DNA of 64,000 nucleotides. Origin: Bradyrhizobium diazoefficiens USDA 110. GTDB taxonomy: Bacteria; Pseudomonadota; Alphaproteobacteria; Rhizobiales; Xanthobacteraceae. Below, piece by piece: positions 52,355-60,707 of the stretch; position 1 is the first letter of the stretch, and the number at the start of each line of letters is the position of its first letter. The position numbers were made by a program, and so were the translations under genes. The stretch is taken from NCBI RefSeq assembly GCF_000011365.1, contig NC_004463.1:8294001-8358000 (forward strand), given 5' to 3'. The notes beneath the pieces were generated by a model, which saw nothing but the letters and a program-made list of their open reading frames with translations, was not told the DNA's origin and searched no databases.

Positions 52355-52814
52355 CGCGCTTCTTCTTTTTCGAGCGCTGCCAGACCACACCGGGAAAGCC
52401 CTTCAACGGCACCAGCGGCTCGCCGGTATAGGCCCATTCCTGGAGCTCTTCGATCGCGATGTGATAGAGCGGCTGGCGGCCGGTGCGCTCCCTAAACAGC
52501 GCGCGGGGGATGTTGACCATGTGGGGCCCGCGCGGCCGCTCGTAGGCGATCGGCGTGCCGCAATGCGAGCAGAAGCTGCGCGCGGTCCTGGTGGCCTTGT
52601 CCTCGTAGCGCGTGAGGGCAGTCTTGCCGGAGGTGATGCGAAAGCGCTTCTTCCAGCTCCCGACATAGGTCGCGTAAGCCGCGCCATGGGCGCGGCGACT
52701 ACTGGCGGAATGATCGTGCCAGGCCCAGCGCGCGGGAACGTCGATCTCGAAGGTGACCTTGCCGCAGAGGCATTGACCGGTGGCGGTTCCTGCGGCGGCT
52801 GCGGCTTTGGCCAT
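52308..52814 (-). CDS. GFA/CENP-V fold protein lacking central cysteines
   Basis: A 168-residue protein of the glutathione-dependent formaldehyde-activating (Mss4-like) family. The structural zinc cysteines remain: C15 and C17 (GQCLCGKVTFEI), C82 and C85 (SFCSHCGTPIAYE). The catalytic centre usually written C-H-C-x-x-C is replaced by D34-H35-S36-A37-S38-S39 in front of the conserved RRAHGAAYATYVG. So the catalytic zinc site is probably absent. Start at ATG 52814. The C-terminal KKKKRASGEDPFELGREE tail lies in the overlap with the TfoX gene. What the variant does is not known. Confidence 0.82.
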   Translation of the reverse strand: MAKAAAAAGTATGQCLCGKVTFEIDVPARWAWHDHSASSRRAHGAAYATYVGSWKKRFRITSGKTALTRYEDKATRTARSFCSHCGTPIAYERPRGPHMVNIPRALFRERTGRQPLYHIAIEELQEWAYTGEPLVPLKGFPGVVWQRSKKKKRASGEDPFELGREEVL

Positions 52815-52856
52815 CGTCTCTCTCCGTCGTCGTTGCAGAGGCGACAATACACGATC

Positions 52857-52986
52857 GTCATTCCGGGGCGCGACGAAGTCGCGAGCCCGGAATCCATCGG
52901 GCTGCGTACTCAGAGGCGGCATGGATTCCGGGCTCGACGCTCCCGGGCCGCGCTTCGCGCGGTCCCGAGCGTTGCCCCGGAATGAC
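52857..52986. repeat. Dispersed palindromic element, family A (copy 3, longer)
   Basis: A 130-bp element from GTCATTCCGGGGC to GCCCCGGAATGAC, with two further nested palindromes (GGAATCCAT/ATGGATTCC and CCGCGCTTCGCGCGG). It occupies nearly all of the gap between the GFA-type gene start and the Old Yellow Enzyme stop. Confidence 0.85.
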
Positions 52987-52995
52987 TGAGGGAGA

Positions 52996-54123
52996 CTACG
53001 CCGGTGTCAGCTCGTCATACGCCGGATAATCCGTATACCCCTTCTCCTCGCCGCCGTAGAACGTGGCCCGATTGTAAGGCGTGATCGGATAATCGTGCCG
53101 AAGGCGCCGCGGCAAATCGGGGTTGGAGATGAAGATACGGCCGAAGGCGATGATGTCGGCATGGCCGTCGGCGATCGCCGCATTCGCGGTCTCGCCGGTA
53201 AACCCGCCGGCCGTCATCAGCACGCCGCTGTAGAGTGGGCGGAACAGCACCATCGCCGACGGTACATTCTCCCAGTGGACGTCGGCGCGCCCGGCGCCGC
53301 TGGAGCGCGGCTCGATGAAGTGAAGATAGGCAAGACCGAGCTTGTCGAGCGCCTTCACGACATGGGTGTAGAGCGGCATCGGATCGGGCTCGCCGGAATC
53401 GTTGGCGATACCGTGCGGCGACAGCCGCACGGCGACGCGGTTGGCACCCCAGACGTCGATCGCGGCCTGCGTGACATCGAGCAGAAGCCGCGCGCGATTC
53501 TCTATTCCGCCGCCATATTGATCGGTGCGCTGGTTGCTGCGCGATTGCAGGAACTGCTCGAGCAGATAGCCGTTGGCGCCGTGGATCTCGACGCCGTCAA
53601 AGCCGGCAGCGAGCGCATTCTTCGCGCCCTGCCGGAACGCCTCGACGATGCCCTTGACCTCGTCCGTCTCCAGCGCGCGCGGCGTCTCGTAGTCGGCGAT
53701 CTTGCCTTCGGCCGTCATCGCCTTCATGCCTTCGGCCTTGATCGCAATCGCCGAGGCCGAGACCGGCAGCTCACCGCCATGGAAGGACGAATGCGAGACG
53801 CGGCCGACATGCCAGAGCTGGAGGAAGATGATGCCGCCCTTGGCATGCACGGCATCCGTCACCTTGCGCCAGCCGGCGATCTGCGCCTCCGAATAGATGC
53901 CGGGCGTCGCCGGATTGCCGCGGCCGTGCGAGAGCACCGGCGAGGCTTCGGCGATGAGCAAGCCGCCCGGCGTCGCGCGCTGGCCGTAATATTCGGCATT
54001 GAGCGGCCGGGGCGAAAAGCTGTCGCGCTCGGCGCGCATGCGCGTCAGCGGCGCCATCGCGACGCGATGCGCCAGCTCGTACGGACCGACCTGCAACGGT
54101 TTGAACAACGCCGGAAATTTCAT
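52996..54123 (-). CDS. Old Yellow Enzyme family NADH:flavin oxidoreductase (NemA-like alkene reductase)
   Basis: A 375-residue FMN TIM-barrel enzyme that reduces activated C=C bonds, nitro groups or nitrate esters. Family marks: LFKPLQVGPYELAHRVAMAP and LTRMRA at the start, LLIAEASPVL, IIFLQLWHVGRVSH, FDGVEIHGANGYLLEQFLQ (with the H-x-x-N pair binding the substrate oxyanion), QYGGGIENRARL, and DIIAFGRIFISNPDLPRRL near the end. Start at ATG 54123, the family N-terminus; the open frame to 54291 is not conserved. In its setting (next to ALDH, SDR) it may detoxify enals or reduce intermediates of a catabolic route. Confidence 0.92.
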   Translation of the reverse strand: MKFPALFKPLQVGPYELAHRVAMAPLTRMRAERDSFSPRPLNAEYYGQRATPGGLLIAEASPVLSHGRGNPATPGIYSEAQIAGWRKVTDAVHAKGGIIFLQLWHVGRVSHSSFHGGELPVSASAIAIKAEGMKAMTAEGKIADYETPRALETDEVKGIVEAFRQGAKNALAAGFDGVEIHGANGYLLEQFLQSRSNQRTDQYGGGIENRARLLLDVTQAAIDVWGANRVAVRLSPHGIANDSGEPDPMPLYTHVVKALDKLGLAYLHFIEPRSSGAGRADVHWENVPSAMVLFRPLYSGVLMTAGGFTGETANAAIADGHADIIAFGRIFISNPDLPRRLRHDYPITPYNRATFYGGEEKGYTDYPAYDELTPA

Positions 54124-54200
54124 GCTGGCCCCAAAGTGGCTATGGAAGGATGCGGAACATATAAGAGGAAGAGACGGCCTGAAAAGACGGTGCCCGGTCT

Positions 54201-54344
54201 CCCTCTCCCCGTTCTTACGGGGAGAGGGTTGGGGTGAGGGGCCGCCTCCACGAAAATGGTGAGAGCTGGACTCGCGGAAACGCCCCCTCACCCGGAATCC
54301 GCGCTACCCGCGCATTCCGGCCTCTCCCCGCAAGCGGGGAGAGG
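54201..54344. repeat. Palindromic repeat pair, CCTCTCCCC family
   Basis: CCCTCTCCCCGTTCTTACGGGGAGAGGG (28 bases, in two arms at 54201-54228) is followed by TTGGGGTGAGGGG, then by CCCCTCACCCGG and a second hairpin CCTCTCCCCGC-AA-GCGGGGAGAGG ending near 54344. The outer GGGGTGAGGGG/CCCCTCACCC pair makes the whole block a large palindrome. It lies between the Old Yellow Enzyme start and the ALDH stop. Confidence 0.8.
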
Positions 54345-54374
54345 CAAAGTGGCGCCGCGAACGCGGGAACCACG

Positions 54375-55871
54375 CTACGCCGTCTTGATCCAGACGGCCT
54401 TCACGTTGAGATACTCCTCGACGTGCTGCTTGCCGGACTCGCGGCCGTAACCGCTCATCTTGTAGCCGCCGAAGGGCACGGCCGGATCCATCGCCTGGTA
54501 GCAGTTCACCCACACCGAGCCGGCACGCAGGCTCTTCGCGACCGCATGCGCCTTGCTGACGTCGCGCGTCCACAGGCCCGAGCCGAGGCCGAACGTGGTG
54601 TTGTTGGCGCGCTTGACCAGTTCGTCCATGTCCTTGAACGCGATGGCGGAGATGACGGGGCCAAAAATCTCCTCCTGCGCGATGCGCATATTGTCCTGGA
54701 CGCCCGCGAACACGGTCGGCGAGACGAAGAAACCCTTCGACAGCGCGCCTTCGGTGACGCGGCCGCCGCCGGCGAGCGCCCGCGCGCCTTCCTTCTGGCC
54801 GATATCGAGATAGCCGGTGACGCGCTCGAGCTGCTGCTCGGAGACCAGCGGGCCGATCTGCACGTTGGGATCGAGACCATTGCCGACTTGCAGCTTCTTG
54901 CCGAACTCGGCGACGCGGCCGACGAACTCCTCGTAGATCGACTGCTCGACGAACAGGCGCGTACCGGCGCTACAGATCTGGCCAGAGTTGGCAAACACCG
55001 CCATCGCGGCGCCGGGCACGGCGGCATCGAGATCGGCGTCCGCGAACACGATGTCCGGCGACTTGCCGCCAAGCTCGAGCGAGACGCGCTTGAGGTTGCC
55101 GGCCGAGGCGCGGATGATCGACTGTCCCGTGACGTGCGAGCCGGTGAAGGCGACCTTGTCGACGTCAGGGTGCGCGGCGAGCGCAGCGCCCGCGGTCTCG
55201 CCATAGCCGGGCACGACGTTGACGACGCCGGGCGGAATGCCTGCCTCCATCGCCAGCTCGGCGATGCGCAACGAGGTCAGCGGCGCCTCTTCGGCGGGCT
55301 TGAGCACCACGGTGCAGCCGGTGGCGATCGCCGGGCCGATCTTCCAGATCGTCGCGGTGAGCGGGCCGTTCCAGGGGATGATGGCGCCGACGACGCCGAT
55401 CGGCTCCTTCAGCGTGTAGGAGAAGATTTCGCCCGGCAGCGAGTTCTCGATGGTCTCGCCATGGATCGCGGTGGTCTGACCGGCGTAATAGCGCAGCATG
55501 CCGACGGCGCGGAGGCGATAGGCACGGGTGCGGCTGAGCGGCGCGCCCATGTCGAGCGTGTCGAGCTGCGACAATTCGTCGAAATTCTTCTCGACGAGAT
55601 CGGCAAGCCTCAGCAGCAGGTTCTGCCGCTCGAACGGCTTGACCTTGCTCCAGGGTCCTTCGAAGGCGCGGCGGGCGGCGGCAACGGCGCGGTCGATGTC
55701 TTCCTTGTCACCCTCGGCAACGGTTGCGAGCAGTTCGCCGGTCGCGGGATTGTGGGTCTCGAAGCGCTTGCCGGAGGCGGCATCGACCCATTTCCCGTCG
55801 ATCAGCATCTGCTTGTAGGACCCATTGGCGAACGGGTGGCGCGTGATCGGAATAGCCTGCGACACAGCCAT
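54375..55871 (-). CDS. NAD(P)-dependent aldehyde dehydrogenase
   Basis: A 498-residue ALDH-superfamily enzyme oxidising an aldehyde to its acid. Catalytic residues are in place: N168 (IIPWNGP), K191 (LKPAEEAPLT), E266 (LELGGKSPD) and nucleophile C300 (NSGQICSAGTRLF); the dinucleotide fold has FTGSHVTGQ. The start at ATG 55871 follows GACAGGGAGTGCAGCC; the longer frame upstream is not conserved. It resembles betaine/phenylacetaldehyde-type dehydrogenases, but the substrate is not set by sequence. It is divergent from the SDR gene (192 bp gap), so the two may be expressed together. Confidence 0.93.
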   Translation of the reverse strand: MAVSQAIPITRHPFANGSYKQMLIDGKWVDAASGKRFETHNPATGELLATVAEGDKEDIDRAVAAARRAFEGPWSKVKPFERQNLLLRLADLVEKNFDELSQLDTLDMGAPLSRTRAYRLRAVGMLRYYAGQTTAIHGETIENSLPGEIFSYTLKEPIGVVGAIIPWNGPLTATIWKIGPAIATGCTVVLKPAEEAPLTSLRIAELAMEAGIPPGVVNVVPGYGETAGAALAAHPDVDKVAFTGSHVTGQSIIRASAGNLKRVSLELGGKSPDIVFADADLDAAVPGAAMAVFANSGQICSAGTRLFVEQSIYEEFVGRVAEFGKKLQVGNGLDPNVQIGPLVSEQQLERVTGYLDIGQKEGARALAGGGRVTEGALSKGFFVSPTVFAGVQDNMRIAQEEIFGPVISAIAFKDMDELVKRANNTTFGLGSGLWTRDVSKAHAVAKSLRAGSVWVNCYQAMDPAVPFGGYKMSGYGRESGKQHVEEYLNVKAVWIKTA

Positions 55872-56063
55872 GGCTGCACTCCCTGTCAGGTGATTGATTG
55901 GGTTCGATCTCGGCGGGATCGTTGGGCGAGAAAGGATACAGCGGTGCCGGAAAGGCGTAAAGGCGGCGAGGAACGAAGACCTCCCATGCCGACTTGTGCA
56001 GGGTCGCGCGAACGCCATGTTATAGCTCGACCGAACTTGACGCCGCTCCCCGGAGAATGAGCC

Positions 56064-56909
56064 ATGTCGCATCCTGTCATCGCCAAGGGCAATGTCGCCG
56101 TGATCACCGGGGGCGCATCCGGCATCGGCCTCGCCGCCGCCATCGCCTTCGCGCGCGCGGGAATGAAGGTGTGCATCGCCGACGTCGACCAGGCGCGACT
56201 GCAGGAGGCCGCAACAAGACTGTCATCCGTCACCGCCGCCACACATGTGATGACATTCGTCGTCGATGTCAGCCGCGCCGAGAGCGTGAAGGAACTGGAA
56301 CACGCCGTCGGCGCGCATTTCGGCGGTACCGATATCCTCATGAACAATGCGGGCATCCAGCCCGGCAGCACGCTGCTCGGCGAGCCCGATAACTGGCAGC
56401 GCATCATCGCCGTCAACATGTGGGGCATCATCAACGGCTCGCGCATCTTCGCGCCCAACATGATCGCGCGCGGCAAGGCCGGCCTGATCATCAACACCGG
56501 CTCGAAGCAGGGCATCACCACGCCGCCCGGAGATCCCGCCTACAATGTCTCGAAGGCCGGCGTGAAGGCTTTTACGGAAGCGCTCCAGCATGAGCTGCGC
56601 AACACGGAAGGCTGCCACATCACGGCGCATCTGCTCGTTCCCGGCTTCGTCTTCACGGGGCTGACCGCGAAGGGCCGCACCGAGAAGCCGGCGGGAGCCT
56701 GGACGCCCGAGCAGACCGTCGAATTCATGATCACCCGGCTCGAGGCCGGCGATTTCTACATCCTGTGCCCGGACAACGACGTGCCCCGCGCCCTCGACGA
56801 AAAGCGCATGCTCTGGGCCGCCGGCGATATCGTCGAGAACCGGCCCCCGCTGTCGCGCTGGCACCCGGACTATGCGGACGCGTTCGCGAAGTTCGTGAAG
56901 GGGGGCTAG
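56064..56909 (+). CDS. SDR-family oxidoreductase
   Basis: A 281-residue short-chain dehydrogenase. The cofactor motif is GGASGIG (16-22), then NNAG (95-98) and the catalytic S147, Y160 and K164 (NTGSKQG, AYNVSKAG). The acidic residue after the second strand (IADVDQARL) suggests NAD(H) use. The C-terminal part (GFVFTGLTAKGRTEKPAGAW, FYILCPDNDVPRALDEKRM) is longer than in FabG-type enzymes. It is divergent from the ALDH gene and may act on an alcohol that ALDH finishes oxidising; this is inference. Confidence 0.9.
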   Translation: MSHPVIAKGNVAVITGGASGIGLAAAIAFARAGMKVCIADVDQARLQEAATRLSSVTAATHVMTFVVDVSRAESVKELEHAVGAHFGGTDILMNNAGIQPGSTLLGEPDNWQRIIAVNMWGIINGSRIFAPNMIARGKAGLIINTGSKQGITTPPGDPAYNVSKAGVKAFTEALQHELRNTEGCHITAHLLVPGFVFTGLTAKGRTEKPAGAWTPEQTVEFMITRLEAGDFYILCPDNDVPRALDEKRMLWAAGDIVENRPPLSRWHPDYADAFAKFVKGG

Positions 56910-56933
56910 GCGCGCTCTCTCGCTCCCTCTCCT

Positions 56934-57142
56934 CGTTCCTACGGGGAGAGGGTGGGGTGAGGGGCTGCTTACGCACACTGCGGTCTGAACTATTGAAGGG
57001 ATTTCGCAAGGGGGGGCCGTGGAGTCGGAGAGACTTTTGTCGCTGCGACTCAGTGCCATGCCCCTCACCCGGATCGCGTCGGGCGATGCTTCGCATCGCC
57101 GAGGGCGATCCGACCTCTCCCCGCAGAAGGAAAGGGAGAGGT
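56934..57142. repeat. Palindromic repeat pair, CCTCTCCCC family (second block)
   Basis: The left part, CCCTCTCC then CGTTCCTACGGGGAGAGGGT and GGGGTGAGGGG (56934-56965), is matched about 95 bases later by CCCCTCACCCGG (57061-57072). The right part also has a CGATGC-TTC-GCATCG hairpin (57084-57098) and a CCTCTCCCCGCAGAAGG stem with GGGAGAGG up to 57142. It is an enlarged copy of the arrangement at 54201-54344 and lies between the SDR and the zinc-ribbon gene. The TTC hairpin is shared with family A. Confidence 0.75.
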
Positions 57143-57150
57143 TAAGAAGC

Positions 57151-57357
57151 CTACAGCGTCTCTTGCTGATGCCCGCAATTCTTGCAGGCGAACTTGACGC
57201 GGCTCTGGCCCTTTGGCGCCTGCACCCGGTTCGGGGCGCCGCACTTGCCGCAGACCGCCTCGATCCGGGTATCGCCCTGCTTGATGACGATGGTCTTCTT
57301 TTCCATCGATTCGCGGATCAGGCGCTCGGCCTCCTCTCGCAGGGATTGTTTGGACAA
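57151..57357 (-). CDS. Small zinc-ribbon protein (68 aa)
   Basis: A 68-residue protein with a charged N-terminal helix (SLREEAERLIRESMEKKT) and a C-terminal zinc ribbon with two CxxC pairs (VCGKCGAPNRV and FACKNCGHQQE). It starts with TTG at 57357 preceded by GGAGATGA, a good site. Such small ribbons often bind nucleic acid or partner proteins; no specific role can be named. It is clearly coding given the motif conservation and ribosome site. Confidence 0.75.
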   Translation of the reverse strand: MSKQSLREEAERLIRESMEKKTIVIKQGDTRIEAVCGKCGAPNRVQAPKGQSRVKFACKNCGHQQETL

Positions 57358-57445
57358 AGCTCATCTCCGCCATGAATGCGGGCGAGGCTTATCGCACCTG
57401 CGTCGGAATCACAATCCGTGATGGTGATCGCGGCGTTATCAACAT

Positions 57446-57551
57446 GTCATTCCGGGATGGTCCGCAGGACCAGACCTCAGGTGCGCACTTGCGCACCGGG
57501 GAATCTCGAGATTCCGGGTTCATTCGCTGTGCAAATGCCCCGGAATGACGG
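57446..57551. repeat. Dispersed palindromic element, family A (copy 4)
   Basis: A 106-bp element running from GTCATTCCGGG to CCCCGGAATGACGG, with TGGTCC/GGACCA, GTGCGC/GCGCAC and GGAATCTCGAGATTCC stems inside. It lies between the zinc-ribbon gene start and the Rieske gene stop on the same strand. Its ends match copy 2 almost exactly. Confidence 0.85.
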
Positions 57552-57560
57552 TGTATGACT

Positions 57561-57974
57561 TCAGACCTCGACAATCACATAGCTGTCCTCGACATGCACC
57601 GGAAACGTTTCGGCAACATACGGGCCCTTCTGCAATTCGTCGCCCCGCTCCACCGCGACCGGATATGACCTGATCCTGACGCGTTTCGGATCGAACCAGG
57701 ACTGGCCGCTGCGCATGTCGAACTCCCAGCCGTGCCAGGGACAGCGCAGCATCTCGCCGACGCGAGAGCGCTGATAGATGCCCGGCTCGGGCGAGGTCAG
57801 CCGCGCCACGCAGGCGGCCTTGTCGAGCGGCGCGCCCTCATGCGGGCAGCGGTTCAGAAGCGCAAAGAACTCGCCGTTGACGTGGAACACGACGATGTCG
57901 CGGCCCGCGACGTCGACGACCTTGTTGCCGCCAGGCGGGATCTCGGAGGTGCGGGCGACAATGTGACGGGCCAT
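57561..57974 (-). CDS. Rieske [2Fe-2S] domain protein
   Basis: A 137-residue single-domain Rieske protein. The cluster ligands are C43-x-H45 (NRCPHEGAP) and C78-x2-H81 (RCPWHGWEFD). The 32-residue gap between the pairs is larger than in most Rieske ferredoxins because of an insert (SPEPGIYQRSRVGEM). Such proteins carry electrons to oxygenases, or are remnants of oxygenase components. It begins at ATG 57974, seven bases after the stop of the amidohydrolase gene, so the three genes 60173-57561 very likely form an operon. No oxygenase gene was found beside it, so its partner is unknown. Confidence 0.88.
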   Translation of the reverse strand: MARHIVARTSEIPPGGNKVVDVAGRDIVVFHVNGEFFALLNRCPHEGAPLDKAACVARLTSPEPGIYQRSRVGEMLRCPWHGWEFDMRSGQSWFDPKRVRIRSYPVAVERGDELQKGPYVAETFPVHVEDSYVIVEV

Positions 57975-57981
57975 GCTGGTT

Positions 57982-59094
57982 TCAGAACTTGTAGACCGCG
58001 CGGGCATTGGTGCTGAAGATCTTCTTCCGCTCAGCCTCGGTCAGCGGCGTCTTGAAGGCGAAGCGCGGATCGTCGAAGTCCCAATGCGGATAGTCCGACG
58101 AGAACAGCAGACGGTCGATGCCGACCCATTCGATCAGCGCGCGCAGGTGCCGGGCCTCGTCCGGCTCGTCGATCGGCTGGGTCGTGAACCAGAAGTGCTC
58201 GCGGACGTATTCCGAGGGCCTGCGCTTGAGGTGTGGCACCTCGCTGCGGAACCGCTCGAAATGCTGGTCCATGCGCCACACCGCTGACGGAATCCAGCCA
58301 AAGCCGCCCTCGATGAAGACGATCTTCAGCTTTGGAAAGCGCTCCGGCACGCCCTCGATGACGAGGCTCGCAAGCTGCGCGGCAATGGTGTGCGCGTTCG
58401 ACTGATGCTCCTCGACATAATAGGACGGCCAGCCGCCGCCGGTCGGCGCGTGGCCGCCATAGCCGCCGACATGGATGCCGAGCGGCAAGTCCAGTGCCTG
58501 CGCGCGCTCGTAGATCGGCCAGTAGCGGCGGCGGCCGAGCGGCTCGTTGGCGCGCGGCGAGACGTTGATCTGGATGTATTCCCCGACCTTGGCGCAGCGC
58601 TCGATCTCGGCAATGGCTAGCTCGTTGCCGTCCTGCCCGACCAGGATCGACGCCTTCAGGCGCGGATCCCGATGCGACCAGAACGCCAGCTGCCAGTCGT
58701 TGATGGCGCGCTGGATCGCGGCGCCGAACTCCAGGTTCTGCTGCGAGAAGATGAAGAGATCGAGCACCTGGAGAATGCCGAATTCGACGTCGAGCGGATC
58801 GAGATGCTGCTTGCGCATGAAATCAAGATCGGAACCGGGCGGCCCCCCGGTCGGCGGCCAGGCATCGCGCCGCGCGATCAGCGGCGAGGACCGCGGATAG
58901 GGCGTGGTGAACAGATACGGCGTGCGCAGATGGCTGCCGTATTCCTTCAAGTGCTGCTGCCAGCGCTTCGGCAGGAATTCGTTCAGATCGTCGGTCGAGC
59001 GAAGACTCGGATGGACGTCGCAATCGACGATGCGCAGCCGCGATGCGGCGGGCTTCTCGTCGTCGCGCAACGGACGGTCGATGACCTCACTCAT
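57982..59094 (-). CDS. Amidohydrolase family protein (COG2159-type), copy 1
   Basis: A 370-residue metal-dependent TIM-barrel enzyme. VDCDVHPS near the N-terminus (residues about 23-30) carries the D-x-H metal pair, LPLGIHVGGYGGHAPTGGGW supplies a barrel histidine, and LLFSSDYPHWDFDDP supplies the late aspartate and histidine. These features match the decarboxylase/hydrolase branch (gamma-resorcylate or aminocarboxymuconate semialdehyde decarboxylase type). The ATG at 59094 follows TTTGGAGGTTCG. It is similar throughout to the next gene (59109-60173) from which it is 14 bases away, so they arose by duplication and may form a heteromer or act in series. Confidence 0.9.
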   Translation of the reverse strand: MSEVIDRPLRDDEKPAASRLRIVDCDVHPSLRSTDDLNEFLPKRWQQHLKEYGSHLRTPYLFTTPYPRSSPLIARRDAWPPTGGPPGSDLDFMRKQHLDPLDVEFGILQVLDLFIFSQQNLEFGAAIQRAINDWQLAFWSHRDPRLKASILVGQDGNELAIAEIERCAKVGEYIQINVSPRANEPLGRRRYWPIYERAQALDLPLGIHVGGYGGHAPTGGGWPSYYVEEHQSNAHTIAAQLASLVIEGVPERFPKLKIVFIEGGFGWIPSAVWRMDQHFERFRSEVPHLKRRPSEYVREHFWFTTQPIDEPDEARHLRALIEWVGIDRLLFSSDYPHWDFDDPRFAFKTPLTEAERKKIFSTNARAVYKF

Positions 59095-59108
59095 GCGAAC
59101 CTCCAAAA

Positions 59109-60173
59109 TCAGTTGGCGAGCGACAATCGCGGAAACGTCTCCAGCGGGTTGTCGACGCACATCTTCGCGATGATGCTCTTCGGTAGATTCGGCGGGATTG
59201 GATCGTCGCCGTCGAACTGCCAATGCGGGTAGTCGGACGCGAACAGGAACATTTTTTCGGAACCGATCTGGTCGATGATCTCCTCGACGCTTTTCGCGTC
59301 GCTAGGTGCATCGAACGGCTGCATGGTGACGCGAAAATTGTCGCGGATGATCGATGCCGGCTCGCGCTCGACCCAGGGAACCTCGACGCGCACGCCGCGC
59401 CAGGTCTTGTTGGCCCGCCACATGAAGGCCGGCAGCCAGCTTACGCCCGACTCCATCAGCACGACCTTCAAGTTTGGGTATTTGCCGAACACCCCCTCAT
59501 AGATCAGGCTGAGGATCTGCGCCTGAAACGCCTGGGCCTCGACGAAGTAATATTCATAACGATGCGACGGCCAGCCGGCCGAGCTCGGCGCCTGGCGATA
59601 TTGCGTGCCGGCGTGGATCGCGAGCGGCAGCTTGTACTTTTCTGCGAGCTGATAGACGGGCCAGAAATGTCGCCGTCCCAGTAGCGTCTCGCCCTGCGCC
59701 AGCACCAGGATGGAGACGAAGCGATTGTCGCCGGCGCGGCGCTCGATCTCCTCGATCGCGAGATCCGGCGCCTGCATCGGCACCACGATGGAGGCGCGCA
59801 GGCGGGAATCGCGCGCAAGCCATTCGGCGGCGATCCAGTCGTTGATGGCCTTGCAGAAGTCGGCCGCCATGTAGGCGTCGAAGACGGCCTGCGCGCCGTA
59901 GAGCACGTTGAGGATGGCGTGGCTCGCACCCAATTGGTCGAACGCGCCCTTCTGCACCATGGCGAGATCGGAGCCGGGCTTGGCGCCGTTGGCCGGCCGC
60001 CAGTCGGCGCGGCCCGAAAGGGGCATGCTCGGTGGATAGGAGGTGAGATCGAGCCCATCGATGGCGCGGCTCACCACCTGCTCTTTCCAGTGATCGCTGA
60101 GATAGGGAAGCAGCGTCGTGCGCGTGCCACCAACGGCCGGGTGGATGTCGCAGTCGATCCGCGTCGCCGCCAT
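59109..60173 (-). CDS. Amidohydrolase family protein (COG2159-type), copy 2
   Basis: A 354-residue TIM-barrel enzyme beginning MAATRIDCDIHPAVGG, with the same D-x-H pair, KLPLAIHAGTQYRQAPSSAGW and FASDYPHWQFDGDDP near the end. It shares length, motif order and many strands with its downstream neighbour but diverges in the middle (GDNRFVSILVLAQGETLLGRR against YIQINVSPRANEPLGRR). It probably handles a carboxylated ring or an imide-like substrate, decarboxylating or hydrolysing it with one metal ion. It is the first gene of the amidohydrolase-amidohydrolase-Rieske unit; the 218 bp upstream (60174-60391) hold no recognised gene and probably its promoter. Confidence 0.9.
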   Translation of the reverse strand: MAATRIDCDIHPAVGGTRTTLLPYLSDHWKEQVVSRAIDGLDLTSYPPSMPLSGRADWRPANGAKPGSDLAMVQKGAFDQLGASHAILNVLYGAQAVFDAYMAADFCKAINDWIAAEWLARDSRLRASIVVPMQAPDLAIEEIERRAGDNRFVSILVLAQGETLLGRRHFWPVYQLAEKYKLPLAIHAGTQYRQAPSSAGWPSHRYEYYFVEAQAFQAQILSLIYEGVFGKYPNLKVVLMESGVSWLPAFMWRANKTWRGVRVEVPWVEREPASIIRDNFRVTMQPFDAPSDAKSVEEIIDQIGSEKMFLFASDYPHWQFDGDDPIPPNLPKSIIAKMCVDNPLETFPRLSLAN

Positions 60174-60391
60174 TGGGGGTTCCTCGGAGTTTCCTCGCGC
60201 AGTCTTTATTGGCGGCGTTCTTCGCGCCGCCCGGGCAGAGTGCGCCGGCCGGCGCCGCCACGCAAGGGCGCGCGCCCGCGCGATCCGTCATGGCTCGGTT
60301 GCATTTCGCGGGCGCGATATGTGGATCAGCCGCGCGGTGGATGCTCTGGCACCCACCGCGTCAGATTGCAAACCTTTGCGCACTTCTCTCC

Positions 60392-60667
60392 TCAAGCGGC
60401 CTTGGAAACCTCCATCAAGAGGCGCTCGGCCTTGGCATCCTCGATGCGGTTCATCAGCCGGCTGCTCTCGTGATTGTCGCGCACGGTCTTGGTCAGCGTG
60501 ACGCAGGTCTGGAGCAGCATCGCGACGCCCATGGTGAGATAGCCCTTCATCCAGAGGTCGATCGGCAGGAAGAAGATGCCGATTGCGACGAGGAAGGCGG
60601 AAGCCGCGAAGGACACGTAAGTGAAGGTCACCCAGGCGCTGCTGTGGGGCTGGCCGTTCTGGTTCAT
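60392..60667 (-). CDS. YiaA/YiaB-like small inner membrane protein
   Basis: A 91-residue protein of the YiaAB two-helix family: hydrophobic stretches WVTFTYVSFAASAFLVAIGI and MKGYLTMGVAMLLQTCVTLT form a helical pair, followed by a charged cytosolic tail (KTVRDNHESSRLMNRIEDAK). It is encoded 40 bases after the PspA-like gene on the same strand, so both probably respond to envelope stress under the TetR-type gene. Its function is not established in any organism that I can cite. Confidence 0.85.
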   Translation of the reverse strand: MNQNGQPHSSAWVTFTYVSFAASAFLVAIGIFFLPIDLWMKGYLTMGVAMLLQTCVTLTKTVRDNHESSRLMNRIEDAKAERLLMEVSKAA

Positions 60668-60707
60668 GGTCGTCTCCTGTTGGTTCGAATGATGATGGGA
60701 TCTGAGT

